From assembly GCA_910574455.1 (NCBI GenBank), contig CAJSYZ010000005.1, positions 7,254,001-7,318,000 of the forward strand: 64,000 nucleotides of DNA, written 5' to 3'. The position numbers and the translations under genes were made by a program. Below are positions 36,801-47,379 of this stretch, piece after piece. Source of the stretch: Trichaptum fuscoviolaceum (lineage: Eukaryota > Basidiomycota > Agaricomycetes > Hymenochaetales > Trichaptaceae). The notes under the pieces are model-generated. The model was not told the origin of the DNA and did no database searches. It saw only the letters and a program-made list of their open reading frames with translations. The stretch's first letter is position 1, and each line of letters begins with the position of its first letter.

Positions 36801-37786
36801 CCGAAAGGGTAAACCAAGAGCTGGAACAATATTTACGGGCTTTCATAGATACACGACAAGAAAACTGGGCCGGATTACTCCCAATGGCAGAGTTCGCGCA
36901 CAACACGAAAGCGCACGCGGCAACACGACAATCCCCGTTCGCGCTTGTCTACGGCTACAATCCCGAATTCACGATTGCCCCGAGCGACGGCCTGTCCACG
37001 GTCCCCGCCGCGGACGCACGACTACAGGAGCTTCAGCAGGCACAGGAAGAGGCAAGAGCGGCTTTGGAGGTTGCGGCAGAGCGCATGAAGCAGCACTACG
37101 ATCAGGCCAGGAACGAGGCCCCGCAGTACGCAGTCGGGGATAAAGTATGGCTTGAGGCGACGAACGTTCGGCGACCAGGAGCGCGCAAATTATTACCGAA
37201 ACGACTAGGGCCGTATAAAGTGAAGGCAAAGCTAAGTGACCTCACCTACGAACTCGAACTCCCCGCGTCGTCGCTGAAGATTCATCCCGTATTTCACGTA
37301 TCGCTGCTCTCGCCATACCACGAAGACGACATTCCCGGTCGAACGCAACCCCCGCCGCCCCCAGTCGAAGTAGAAGGAGATCTGGAGTACGAGGTGGAAG
37401 AGGTGCTGGATGCTAGACGGTTTAGACGGAGATTTGAATATTTGGTACGATGGAAGGGATATTCGAGCGCGGAAGATACATGGATTCCCGCAAAGGATAT
37501 GGGTAATGCAAAGGCTAAAATTCGCAGTTTCTATCGAAAACACCCGGACGCCCCTCGAGAAGTCAACGCTATCGAGCTCTGTGACCTGAGCAAGATTCAA
37601 GCTTGGCGCCCCGGAGTTGCGCCTTTGGAGGGGGGTAATGTCGAGATCCCGGGCTCCTTTTCTCATTTCCCGCACTTTCCCGCCAAGGATCCCGACATGA
37701 GCAGACAAACCCGCGGGGAGAATCCCGCCATTGGATTCCCCGCGCGAAACCTCATTCCCGAATCGCACGATCCCATGCTCACGTGA
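33596..37786 (+). CDS. pol: Pol polyprotein: protease, RT, RNase H, integrase, chromodomain
   Basis: The frame is open from 33596. Entry is probably by -1 frameshifting near GGATTTTCAG, just before the gag stop, since the gag frame looks coding up to there. In order: aspartic protease (LDSGASGTFI); reverse transcriptase (VVDYRRLND, TFGLTNAPATFQ, IIYLDDLLIFS, with the DD catalytic pair); RNase H (VECDASDFATGAVLSQ and the YEIYDKELLAI helix); integrase HHCC zinc site (H...HPG, CDTC) and DDE core (CDFITQLP, ISDRGPQF, DGQTERVNQELE). A C-terminal chromodomain follows (EYEVEEVLDARRF, EYLVRWKGY, EDTWIPA). The chromodomain targets insertion to modified histones in related elements. No stop or frameshift is seen, so the copy may be active. 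The frame runs 148 bp into the 3' LTR. Confidence 0.95.
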   Translation: MLLLRRERPSGERLPNATANPKPKGDEIHVPVEPIAPRAPVIRRNAQTYGGTVRPECAAVRATERIRRHDARRQERSQSRSPAPSGFSVGSYCSVAPYTTQPPLWPKNSLNNGPLYLTISTIDRRLRRHLKFPVQVSDGKTDALATVMLDSGASGTFINSRYVSRHGLQTRDLVIPILLRNADNSPNAIGRITKEVVLNVEMKGHLEQLTMAVADIGDDDIIMGIDWLRHHNPTIDWTNDVVDLNRCPPQCDNQQRLVPLPRLAIAEEVETPWGPDRTQAEWEAVPPGFRYSEKYWDQYHDAESYFVTTDDHFAYKIAASYTHSQAIAEKSAVKEGEKTFEELVPPEFREFADVFSKVESERLPLRKPYDHAIDLEPGKVPPYSKIYPLAPAERDALREFVDENLRKGYIRPSKSPAAAPVFFIKKKDGTLRMVVDYRRLNDITVKNRYPLPLTMELVDALQKAKVFTTLDLRWGYHNVRLKQGDEWKAAFRTQAGHFEPTVMTFGLTNAPATFQHMMNDIFKDLIGVYVIIYLDDLLIFSEDESQHDEHVREVLKRLRENDMFCKPEKCKFKQTSVEYLGMIISQGKVAMDPAKVQAVLDWPTPKKVKDIQAFLGFANFYRRFIRDFSHIVKPLTTLLKKDVRWAWTENQQFAFDYLKRMFTTAPVLMMPDMSRQFIVECDASDFATGAVLSQEGDDGLIHPVAFFLKSLNDAERNYEIYDKELLAIIRALDEWRHYLEGASHKLDIVSDHKNLLYFSESRTLTRRQARWSLFLTRFDFTIRHRPGRLGGKPDAMSRRVDLQPEGEDNTGRTLLTPEMFRLKAIRRGMTQVHGDQALLRRIRKSDQYEDELVDAIELVKSKAPRVLTKELEDWSTEEGLILYQGKVYVPKDETIRRDVVKTYHDSLPAGHPGRWKTFEMVSRNYWWPGMSNFVERYVSGCDTCARTKNRSQRPVGLLQPNEIPQGPWQAISCDFITQLPRSEDYDAIFVVVDRLTKQAHFIPTTSDIDAPETAELFLQHVWKLHGTPRQIISDRGPQFVAQFMKALFSRLGIKGTTSTAYHPQTDGQTERVNQELEQYLRAFIDTRQENWAGLLPMAEFAHNTKAHAATRQSPFALVYGYNPEFTIAPSDGLSTVPAADARLQELQQAQEEARAALEVAAERMKQHYDQARNEAPQYAVGDKVWLEATNVRRPGARKLLPKRLGPYKVKAKLSDLTYELELPASSLKIHPVFHVSLLSPYHEDDIPGRTQPPPPPVEVEGDLEYEVEEVLDARRFRRRFEYLVRWKGYSSAEDTWIPAKDMGNAKAKIRSFYRKHPDAPREVNAIELCDLSKIQAWRPGVAPLEGGNVEIPGSFSHFPHFPAKDPDMSRQTRGENPAIGFPARNLIPESHDPMLT
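37627..37638 (+). other. Polypurine tract before the 3' LTR
   Basis: GGAGGGGGGTAA directly precedes the TG of the 3' LTR and lies within the pol frame (encoding EGGN). It is the expected plus-strand primer site. Confidence 0.8.
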
Positions 37787-38457
37787 CTTATCCCGCACCA
37801 CCGTCCCGGCAACCATGCACGCATACACACACTCATTTACGACGACCCGCCACGGCACACGTACATTCACTTATCAACATACGCTCATTAATCCGTTAGT
37901 ACCTCAAGGTGACGACCTGCAACAGTCTGGCATACCTAGTCTGGCTAGTCGCGGCCCCGGACCGGACGCTGACGTCCACGGACAGGCCGTAGCCATCTGG
38001 AGAGACGGGATAGACATGCCTAGCAGTGCGGTCGTAGCATGTATCGTTTGTAGTAGATAGGTGCGCATTGCGCAAGGACACTTAGCGTAGATTAACTATA
38101 CAGTCTTTACGAAGTAGATAAATAGCTGTAGGCATCGTAAGGAGCACCCCACTTTTGACCTCTTGTGGAGTGCTTCCTTAGGTGCGATCTCTCTCTTTTC
38201 TCCTGTGTAGTTAGTTGCGCAATACTTACTTGTGGAGTGCTTCCTTAGGGATCCGCTTACTTGACGTTCAAAGCAGTGAAGAGTCCTAGCTGGCCTTGAA
38301 GAATCCCGCGACGCGCCTGGATAGAATCCCGCGCGTTTCCCGCCTGAATTCCCACGCTCGTTCCCCAGTCGCGAATCCAGATTCCCGAACGCGGGTTCTT
38401 GTCGCGAATTCCAGTTTCCCGAACTGTTTCCCGCTACAATTCCCGACGGTCGTAACA
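37639..38457 (+). repeat. 3' LTR
   Basis: 819 bp. No difference from the 5' LTR was noticed by eye; shared open frames in both LTRs translate identically. Confidence 0.95.
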
Positions 38458-38462
38458 GCCTC

Positions 38463-39931
38463 TCTGGATCACTATCATCAATATCGCAAAATATTCATAG
38501 CTAAGGGCATCCGGGATAACTTCTCACTTCCACGACAGCATGCCATGATTCACTATCCTACAATGATCCCTCTCTTCGCTGCACCAAGCGGGCTGTGCTC
38601 ATCAATCACAGAGAATAAACACATTTACGCGGTCAAGGAAACGTGGCGACGCTCAAACAGAAATGATCCTTTGGGTCAGATGATCACAGCAAACCAACGT
38701 CTCAGTAAACTTATTGCATCGAGGGCAGACTTCAAGAGGCGTGGAATGCTGGAAAGTCCTCTGGCTGAGGCTTCATGGAGAGCTTTGCAAGATGTTCTGC
38801 GCAGGAATATGTCAGAGTCGGAGACAGATGACGCTGAGAGGACCCAAATTCGGAAGGAGCAGATGCACCATCATGATACACCCGTAGCTGGCGCAGCTGA
38901 TGATACAGAGGACTTCTTCGATGACATTGTGGGCAATAATGAACTCAACGAAATTGCAGACCTGGAAGATCCCGAAAACGTAGTGTATGGGCCACATCAT
39001 CTTGCGGTTCATGGCATACTACATGCTGAACGCCAGATCCGCTTGGGTGGCAGAAATGACCCTTTGAGCTTGATCTTAATGGCTTCCAAGCAACGTGGGT
39101 ATTACTTGGTAACCCATGCTTTGGTGTTGCACATCTGACTTCTTTGTTGTCATCCTTGCAGAGTCCAGTAAGGTGTATCCTAAACAGCTCAACACGCTTG
39201 CGGCGATAAAAGGTCATCCAGAGCTCCGACAGCTCCGACAGCTCATAAAAAAATATTTATTCAACAAGTACGAGAATCACATCTCCAACTCAAGGGGCTC
39301 CTCTGGCAGAGCCCAACCAGCAGTTGAATTGGACACAAGCAATGACTTTTCAATATTCCATTCAGCCACTGCTTTCTTTGCCTACCATGGCGAATCGATC
39401 CCTATAGAACAAGCAATGAGGGAGGCGATCAGGTCCAATCCCTCTTGGCGCGGAAAAGCAAGACGTGATGCAGTCCTTGTTCGAGTTAGCTCCTGCATAA
39501 AGGGGTTTGCAGGAATGAGAGTTGCCCGGGTTATGCTTCTTTTTTCCTTCACCGCTAAAGGGGAACGTCAGGACTGCGCTCTCGTCCAATTTTTCAAGCG
39601 TGTTGGAGATTCACCCGACCTGAAAACAAGAATGTGGATAGTCGAACCGGAGTATGAGTTAGAGAGCTCTACCACCTGTGCCGGATGCTGTACTGGAGTG
39701 AATGCCAGTGGCAGATGTCGCTATCACCGCGACTGCAAGGCTCCGAAGCAATCTGTGATAGATGTAGGGGACATCCTCCGTTTGGCCCACCTCCTGGGGG
39801 TTCCGAAGGGTGATGAATGTCCTCCAAAGTCATTGACACCTGAGGAGACCCTGGATTTTTATGATAGATTCTATGTTAACCGATTTGCTGACATGCACAT
39901 GCACCAAACACTGTACGAAGCTAGACAATAA
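38463..39931 (+). pseudogene. Plavaka-type transposase, 3' portion
   Basis: It continues the protein in frame directly after the retrotransposon and one copy of its target duplication: LDHYHQYRKIF, then GIRDNFSLPRQHAMIHY, LFAAPSGLCSSITENKHI and VKETWRRSNRNDPLGQM, all Plavaka C-terminal hallmarks. An acidic insert follows (DDTEDFFDDIVGN). One intron (about 39098-39162, GTGGGT...TTGCAG) leads to the last exon, with WRGKARRDAVLVR, GMRVARVMLLFSF and a CAGCCTG...CRYHRDC cysteine cluster that may bind zinc. The stop is at 39929-39931. No lesion other than the LTR insertion was found. Confidence 0.82.
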
Positions 39932-40164
39932 TTACTAAGTTAAACTCTTCCGTTAGCACATTCAAGTTGCCACATAGTACTACAAAGTGTATTGAGACTT
40001 GTTGTACAGTTTACATTGCCAGAGCCAGCGGCGATGACATCATGGTATTCATTGTTCGAGGTAATATAATTATCAACAAATCTCAAAGCAACAAAAGGAG
40101 AAACTGGAGATGCAAGCATACTGTGTCCATTGTCAACCCACCACCTACGAGAGGGCTAATTCGG

Positions 40165-42409
40165 CTAGTAGTTGAGGCGACCTTGAGGACTTGAAGGCTT
40201 GGAGTCATCCTTTGACTTTATTGCCAATTCTAAATAATTGCGATACCCTAGAACTTCTTTAATATCAATTTTCATCGCGATGCCCTTCGGGGTTTGTCTA
40301 TCGAATGACGAGCACACCGCCTCCATCAGATACATTTGGTATCTGTGCATGTCCGCCTCCTGCAAGAAAGTTGTTCGAGTCGTCTGGCTATCTAAGGACC
40401 CTGCTGACGTCGATGCTGCCGTGTCCTGTCTTTCCTTCCCCTTGCCCTTCAAGTTCGTATGATAGGCCTCCAATTCGTCCTTGTTATAGGCTGCTAACAT
40501 ATCAATAGAATCAAGGACAGCATCAGTCGACTCCTGCCCTTGATGTATGATCTTGTTTAAGAGCCCTTTTATGACCACGCCTTTCCCATTGTGCATGATG
40601 ACATCGAAAAGACCCTTTGTGGAGGCAATTTGCAACCATCTCTTGACAATCCTAAGCGCTCCTATCAATCTCCTCTGAAGATAATCCAATTCCTGGAAGC
40701 AATATTGAATCTTGTCAGCAGAATTATCTGCCAAAATTGCTGCTTCGGCGTCTTCCAAAAGCTCCAGAATATCTCTTGCCTCGAAAATAATTGCATAGTC
40801 GTTGGAGGTAACAGCAAATGCATCCCTCCTCTGGAAGAATGCGTCGTGAATATTGCACAGATTAATCGCCATTTCCCAAGATTTCTGCGTGTTGTCAAAC
40901 TGTAGTAGCGTTTGATTGACCTCAGTTTGCTGGGGCTGAAAATGAAGCTGTCTAACCGCAGGCGTATTGTATTTCGATTGCAAACTCCCTGCTTCCGATA
41001 TCGGTTGATAGAATGGCCTCAATGTCAGGGGCCGAAGATCGGGACGACGATTGGAAGGCTGAGATTGAGCCACGAAAATCTTAGAGATGTCGACTGACAT
41101 TCTTTGGAGATCGGCGTCAATGATTGCGATGAGTTCGTAGATTGCGTTGTAGTAGGCCTGGAAGAGCAGTATGAAGAATTGGAAAGCCTTAAGATCTTCG
41201 GCATCCGTATCGTATGAGTTCAATACTGCGAAAAACTCTTCTGCCTTCTCTTCTCTATAATGTCCATATTGAGATAGCAGTTCTCTAAGACCTTCCAAGC
41301 CGTTGCGAGAATGAAGTCGGTAGTATTTATTCATGATATTCTGAAACGCGTCATCCTTCACCTCGAAGTAGTAGGAACCGAAGGGATCTTCAGTGCTCCG
41401 TCTGTCAAGGCATTCCTGTATGTCCGGATCTTTGAACCCAAGGACAATTGCGGAGGATTCCATGAAGAAGAACCTTAGACTATCCAAGGTCTTCCTTACT
41501 CTAACAGCGTCACCTGCTGCCCGTGACTAACAAGCGTAGGTTATTAGACGTTCTTTTTCGAAACATGATCCTATTACTTACCCCAGCAACATTACTAGTC
41601 AAGAGATCGACATAAGAAGATATCTTGCTAAGAGTTTTGTTCATCGTATCAACCTGACCCTCCAAACTCGCAATCCTATCATCCGATGAAAGGCCTGGAT
41701 AGCCTGAAGTCGAGCGAACCGACTCGTTGCCTTCTATGCCAGTGTGCGAAGCACTTTGTGCCATATTTTTAAGCAGTTCACCTATAGTATCTCCGCAATC
41801 TCCGCCAGTGACAGGTGTTTGGACAAAACTGCCAGGTCCCGTGACGCCACTCACATTATCGGCAAGTGATGATGGTGGCCTTGATGGTGGTGGAACAGAT
41901 ACCGGGAACGGTGCCCGATGACTCAGCGTTTTGTCCTCCTTCTCAACTTTACGCCTTTTGCTGTCACTGGCAGGAGTACCTTCAGGTTCATTGTGATGGT
42001 GGCTACTAGGACTCCGAGTTGAAATGCGATCTTGAAGACGTTGGCTACCATGACTCCGTTTTGAAGGGCCGGCAGAAATGCGATCTTCAAGAGGTCGGCT
42101 ATTAGGACTCGGACTTGCAGGGCTGGAGAAAATGCGTTTTTGAAGAGAGCCATGACTCCCAGCTGAAGGGTTGTTCGAAGATGTATGTGCGTATGTTCTA
42201 CTCCGGTCTGGAATTTGCGACCGGTCGCGCGGTTGGTGCCCCCAGTTGCCTCGACCTCCATGATTTGATCTCGCCCGCGGGGCAGATGTGTGTCTCTCAA
42301 CTGTCTCCGAGTCAAGATCGTACCGTTTCCTTTTATCTACAATTTAGCTATTGTCAGAACCAACAAGGGGGTTCGACTCAAACTCAGGCTCACTGGACAT
42401 TTTGGACAT
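40165..42409 (-). CDS. Accessory gene B: 710-aa protein with Ser/Pro-rich NLS region and helical domain
   Basis: Three exons (42409-42394, 42336-41582, 41526-40165) join in frame to 710 aa. Introns of 57 and 55 nt have GTGAGC and GTAAGT donors. The tiny first exon joins to give MSKMSNKRKRYDLDSE, so a nuclear-localisation-like KRKR sits at the very start. Residues to about 230 are Ser/Pro/Arg-rich with a repeated R(L/P)(L/Q)(E/Q)DRIS unit. A short coiled coil follows (IASLEGQVDTMNKTLSKI), then about 400 residues of mixed helices (PFGSYYFEVKDDAFQ..., FFILLFQAYYNAIYELIAI, AINLCNIHDAFFQRR). It is convergent with the transposase and divergent from the protease gene. The family is not recognised; it is probably a transposon-encoded nuclear protein. 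Confidence 0.7.
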
Positions 42410-42479
42410 TTTGAACAAAACTGTGACTTGAAGCCTGATAGGAGGTTGTTTCGCTTTCTCCAACAGCTTCAAAATGGAG

Positions 42480-43085
42480 TTAAAACTGGTGCAATAGTAT
42501 AGTAGCTGTGAGCCTACCAACTCCAAGTCCGACTCCGAGTCGTCGGAACCGAATAGTAGTATCTTGAACTTCGGTTCAAATTTAGAGATCAAGTTGCCAG
42601 TATACTAGTAGTAGTAGATAGTACTACTCAGGCTACAACTTGAAGTTTGAAGATCTCAGTCAGCGGATGAAGTTGAACTAGGAGACTGGTTGACTCACCG
42701 CCAGCCTGAGTACCGCCAGTGGCAGCCTCTGAACTAAAATTTAGGTGGCAGGGACTTCGACTTTAAGGTGAGAGGGCTTCAAGCTGTTGAAAAGAACAAC
42801 CTTGAGTACTACTAGAGTACAGTACTACAGAGTATAGTAGACAAAGACACAATACGTCGATGCCACTGGCAGGGCATGGGGTAGTCAGGCTACTAAATGC
42901 GGAACTTGAATCTGAACTTGAAGCCAGACTTCTCAGGCTCACGCCACTCAGCCAGTTCAAGTTGAACCGTGACGTCTTTCCTGGCACTGCATTCTTCAAG
43001 TTTCCCATTTCGTCCCAATACTATGATAGTACTACCTATTCATCTTGAACTCGAAAGCACAACAGCAACGACTTCAACTTGAATC
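42480..43085. promoter_or_regulatory. Short-motif cluster between gene B and the protease gene
   Basis: About 600 bp divergent intergenic region. It contains CTCCAAGTCCGACTCCGAGT, TATACTAGTAGTAGTAG, TACAACTTGAAGTTTGAAG, CACCGCCAGCCTGAGTACC, ACGTCGATGCCACTGGCAG and AGTTCAAGTTGAACCGTGAC. It is the densest cluster of the motif set in the window and no coding frame is supported in it. Confidence 0.55.
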
Positions 43086-43091
43086 AGCATC

Positions 43092-46019
43092 ATGCTGGCA
43101 TCATCCAAGCCATCGCGTAGAAATCCGATTCCGCGTGAGTCCTACAGCTTTCTACTACGTTCTCCTATACCGGCAGCAATGATTAATGAGATATCCAGCT
43201 TCGCCAAGGGAAGGCTTTGATTTGATAGAATTGTCTCGGCAGATCACGGGCTTTCACCCATCCAACGAGGAAAATAGTATTCAATCTGCAAGGCAGAGAC
43301 TAGAAGGTGTCATCGATGGCATATGGCCAGGTGAGTCCTACTTGCTCCTTCGCCGGTAGTCCTGCTTTGTTGACTACTTCTACTCGTGGTAGAGAATCAG
43401 AGTCTGAGCGGATCAATAGTGCCTCGTAGAACCCCTCGGATGCCAACAAACACTCACACTGGCATGTCGACTCGCGAAGTTGACACTGTCCGACCTGGCA
43501 GTACTTCCCCAACTCAGGCGCCTACCGTCGTACTGGCTCACTGTACACTGGCACCAAATCGCGCCACACGAAGGGAAACTATCTCGCCTTTAGAACAGGA
43601 GGAATATTACTATGGCCTGGAGGGGGCTCCTCGCCTGGTCGGGCGCACCGGCGGCGACTGGGAACGGACTAACATGTGGAAATGCGTAGGGGTTGTGGGT
43701 GATCACCGCATTACTGAGTTCTGGGATGCAGACTTGTTCCCAAAAATATTGCCGATATTCAAGGCACTATATCTCGAGGGGCACGGAAAGGCGAACCTAT
43801 TTGAGGTTAACCGCGTTGGCCTCGAACGCCCTGCCAGTGTGGGCATTAGACACGAGTTGCTCGCTGAAAATGAGTGGCCCGTCGTTGTTATGATCAGAGT
43901 TGATACGGAGCCCAGTCTCCACCCTAAAGTGGGATGCTGGGCTGCGGAGAGGGTGAAGGACATACTATGGGAGCTCGCAATTTATGATGTCGAGGTCGAG
44001 ATTAGGGAACAACATATCAAACTGGCTTCCGGCGATAACACAGATGGCCCTGCTAATATGAAGCGTAACCGTACTCAGGCTGGTGACGATGCCGTTCCTG
44101 AGGCTGTCGATGGCAATCACCACCTAAAGCGCCCTAGACCATCTTTCACTCCGTCTGCCCCCGGTCAGAGCATCAACGACCCTCATAGTGACTCTGACGC
44201 CACTCACGGTGTTCAAGGCCAAGGCTGGCCTACAGGATCGAAAAATATCTCGTCCACTCCCGCCAGCCGCTCCCGCCTGATCCGAGCAAGCCCTATGGTT
44301 CTTGAGCCACGTATAATGGGCAACTATAAAGATCGCCATACCGCCAACACGTACTTACAGCGCCTTGCTGCGCCTTTCACCACATGTGTTGGGATATGCC
44401 TTGGCATCACTGAGACCAGGGGCAAAACGCAGTATGACAGCTATTCAACCGGGTCACTGTTTGGGATTAAGATACAAAACGAGGAGCCCATCTTATATGC
44501 CCTCGGTTGTCGACATGGCACCATTCCATTTAATTTACAGTTCTATCTTCATCCGCAGCCTGAGGATTCTGAAAGCGACTTGGAGGATGCCAGCTTGAAG
44601 AAAGGCAAGAAATGCAATAAGAAGGGCAAGAAGGGCGTCAAAGGGAACAAGAAGGGCAACAAAACATCGAAAGGCGCTGGCAAGAACTATAAAATCACGG
44701 AAGCCTCTCAGTACATCGACTACAAACATGACGAGAACTCGAATTATACGGCCTATGTTTCGCTGTTCACGCCTGAGAAGCTGGCTGACCACTTACGAAT
44801 GATGGAACGCGAGTTGGAAAAGCAGAGGAAAGAATTCGATCTTCTCGTGGATAAGAAGATCATAAAAGATCAGGTTGTAAAGAAGGAAGTCCAAAAGGAA
44901 TGCGATGACGCGGCAGCTTTCTTCAACAAGGTCAAGGGATGCGAATTGAATGTCCAGTGTATGGAGCAGTTTGGATATGTCGAATTCTCTCCGGGAAGGT
45001 TCAATCGGTTTAATAAGAAACATGACGCGAAGAAGCCGAGGACTAGCAAGCACCCCTATGCATCGGACTGGGCGTTGATCAGGATTTGTGACGACCGTTC
45101 CCCATCTGACATGACTACTCTCTGCGAGCAGCATGGGAAGGGGCAATTTTGGAATTATGCAGACTTGAGAAGGTATGAACCAAAGAGCATGTGTGGTTCA
45201 GCTGATTTCGACGACATTCTGGAGTTCATGGGATGGAAGGAAGGCACTCAAGTACATGATGGTCTGGTGCATATCAAAGATTTCACGAAACTGCGCAACA
45301 TCTACAGCCGTCTTTATCAAGAAGAAACGGACGAACAAGCGATTAAAGATAAGCAGCTCCATAGAGCACTAGCGAATGATGGCACAAAGGTCGTATCCTC
45401 GAAGCTTGAAACAAGACGGGTATATAAGTTTGGTTGGACAACTGGCCACACAGTGGGCGTTTATAACAATCTCACTTCCTACTGGGTCGATCTTACACTA
45501 GAATTTGATGTCACATTCTCCGGTAAAGGCAAACGTTGCAAAGCCTGTGGAATCAAAGAAGGTGTAAAGAGCATCGAGAGTTGCTGGCAGGCGGTCCTGC
45601 AATTTCCACCCGGCAAGCACTTCGGTGGTCGTAGCCGTATATTTGGAGACCAAGGTGATTCCGGAAGCTTGGTCATCGACCAGGATGCCAACGCACTTGG
45701 TACAATCACCTTTGTTACGACTTCGACCGAATGGCAACACGATGGGTTCACTTACGGAGTCCCTATTTGGCAACAATTGTCGGAGATGCGCACCTCCGGT
45801 TACGGTGATATTCATTTCGGATTCGAATCACAAAAGGATGATGCAGTGATGTCGGAACTTGCGGAATATCATCCACAGATTAAGGTAACTAGGGCTAACA
45901 AGGGCTCGAGTACATGGAAAGCGTGGTTTAATGAGGAGCACCACAAGGTTGAGCGGGAACGAGCAGCATTGGAACCTTTTAATTCACTTAAACCGCAGAC
46001 TCGGAGTCAGACGAAGTAG
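43092..46019 (+). CDS. Chymotrypsin-fold serine protease domain protein, 933 aa
   Basis: Three exons (43092-43134, 43199-43330, 43393-46019) give about 933 aa. Only the third is long. Residues about 60-350 form an unrecognised N-terminal region with Ser/Thr/Pro-rich stretches. A trypsin-like domain follows: YALGCRHGTIPF supplies a candidate catalytic His (about 433), SDWALIRICDD an Asp (about 617), and GDQGDSGSLVID the nucleophile Ser (about 815) with the oxyanion GDSGS motif. Between His and Asp is a long insert: a Lys/Gly run (about 44595-44685) and a coiled coil (MERELEKQRKEF). No signal peptide is present, so it is probably intracellular. It lies between motif clusters inside the candidate transposon; protease genes are not a standard Plavaka component as far as I know. 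The frame is intact. Confidence 0.75.
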
Positions 46020-46520
46020 CCTGCCAGTGAGGACTCAGGCTTGTACTCATACTATTTCTAACTGTTTTCTTTTCGTAGTATTACCTCATACCAGTGCATA
46101 CCACTAGTATTCAAGTTGTGTCTTTGTATGTTTGTCTCCTGTTCTGTGTTCGTTGACCTTATACTTGTGTTTTCTGTGCATCGGTATTCAAGTTGTTGTA
46201 TGACTGTATGTAAATAAAAAACGATATGAATTGTTTACTAACTATTCCGAGTCGGACTTGGACTCACTGGCACCAGTGATGCTCTAATTACTGCTCGATA
46301 AATTCACGACTGGCTCGAATCCGGGTCTACCAACCTGAAGACCAAACATCGTTACGGGTCACTGTTCGGCAACTTGAACTTTTGAGCTGAACTTGAAGTC
46401 CCAGTCACGACTCGGTCTCAGGCTCTGACTCGGAAGTTCTTCCGATTCGGAGGTCAGCTTGAAGTCGGAAACTACTAGTACTAGTAAACTAAGCCTGAGG
46501 GGCGAAGGTCGGTCCGGCTA
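46020..46520. repeat. Short-motif cluster downstream of the protease gene
   Basis: Includes GTATTCAAGTTG (twice), CGAGTCGGACTTGGACTCAC, TGGCACCAGTGATG, CGGCAACTTGAACTTTTGAG, GTCAGCTTGAAGTCGG and a perfect palindromic ACTACTAGTACTAGTA run near 46470. No gene is visible. Confidence 0.55.
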
Positions 46521-47379
46521 CTACTACAACTGCTCTGCTCGACAACTATTAGGTATAATAATTTTAATGGAATGACCGGTTGTTATTCTCGGGACGTTCT
46601 AGGTCAGAGGGAACTGGACGGCTTGACTTATGCTATTGCCTTCTGGCAGACGACGGAGGAGCTGGAACAAATGGGCTTTGCGACCAACCTTGATTCAAAG
46701 ACAGACACGCAACTTGGTAGTATTGTTTTCCCGACTCCGAGTCAGCAAGAGCCCGACGTGGACATCGCCGCTCGCCTTTTCCCAGACTGAGCCCCTTCCT
46801 CAACTCCCCCACCATGCGCACAAACTCTCTCATCTCATCCTCTTGCACTACCTTGAGGCTTGTCATTTTCTTCAACCTTGGCGCTGTCTCCTTCACATAT
46901 GACATCTTCCATGCGCTGCTCTCCTGCACTTTGTACTAAATTATGTCGTAACAGATCTGGGCGGAATGGGAGACAGAGGTCTGCACGAGCATGGCACAGG
47001 AGTTCAAGGCTGGTGAGTTTATTCTCCTTCTCAATCCTTTTACTTCACGTTATTTACATACCATTTGATACAGAATCCTAGCTCACACCGTTTACAGCGC
47101 ACGCAAGATGGTGCAATTCTGGAACACCGCCAGACAGCACCACCACCATTGCCATCGCACTCCTGCTACTAGTAGTACCCAGCATCGACATGATGACTTC
47201 CCACGTGGGGTCTGACACTGGCATCACAGGCCCTCCGTCGTCCGCTACCACCACTGACAGCCATGGTCAGGTTGGAAACCAGAGACTTCCGGAGACACTT
47301 TCATTGTTGTGGGGACTGGTAAGTAGCCCTAGTAGTTATCCGCTATTTCAACAATAGCTCATGACCCGATGAACACAAC

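Larger units (their letters stand above)
31742..38462 (+). mobile_element. Ty3/gypsy chromodomain LTR retrotransposon (6711 bp plus TSD)
   Basis: Two direct 819-bp LTRs (31747-32565 and 37639-38457) start TGTCGAG and end GTAACA. They flank gag and pol and are bounded by the 5-bp target duplication GCCTC (31742-31746, 38458-38462). By eye the LTRs look identical, implying recent insertion. The order protease-RT-RNase H-integrase-chromodomain places it among chromoviruses. A self-complementary 11-nt pair between LTR and primer site is like the Tf1/sushi group. It sits in sense orientation inside the Plavaka transposase gene. Confidence 0.95.

Noticed and set aside
41923..42315. Minus-strand 130-codon frame with repeated LKIAF..ALQ units
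   Set aside because: It is the wrong frame of the gene B second exon; the correct frame gives the Ser/Pro/Arg-rich DRIS repeats and splices cleanly on both sides.
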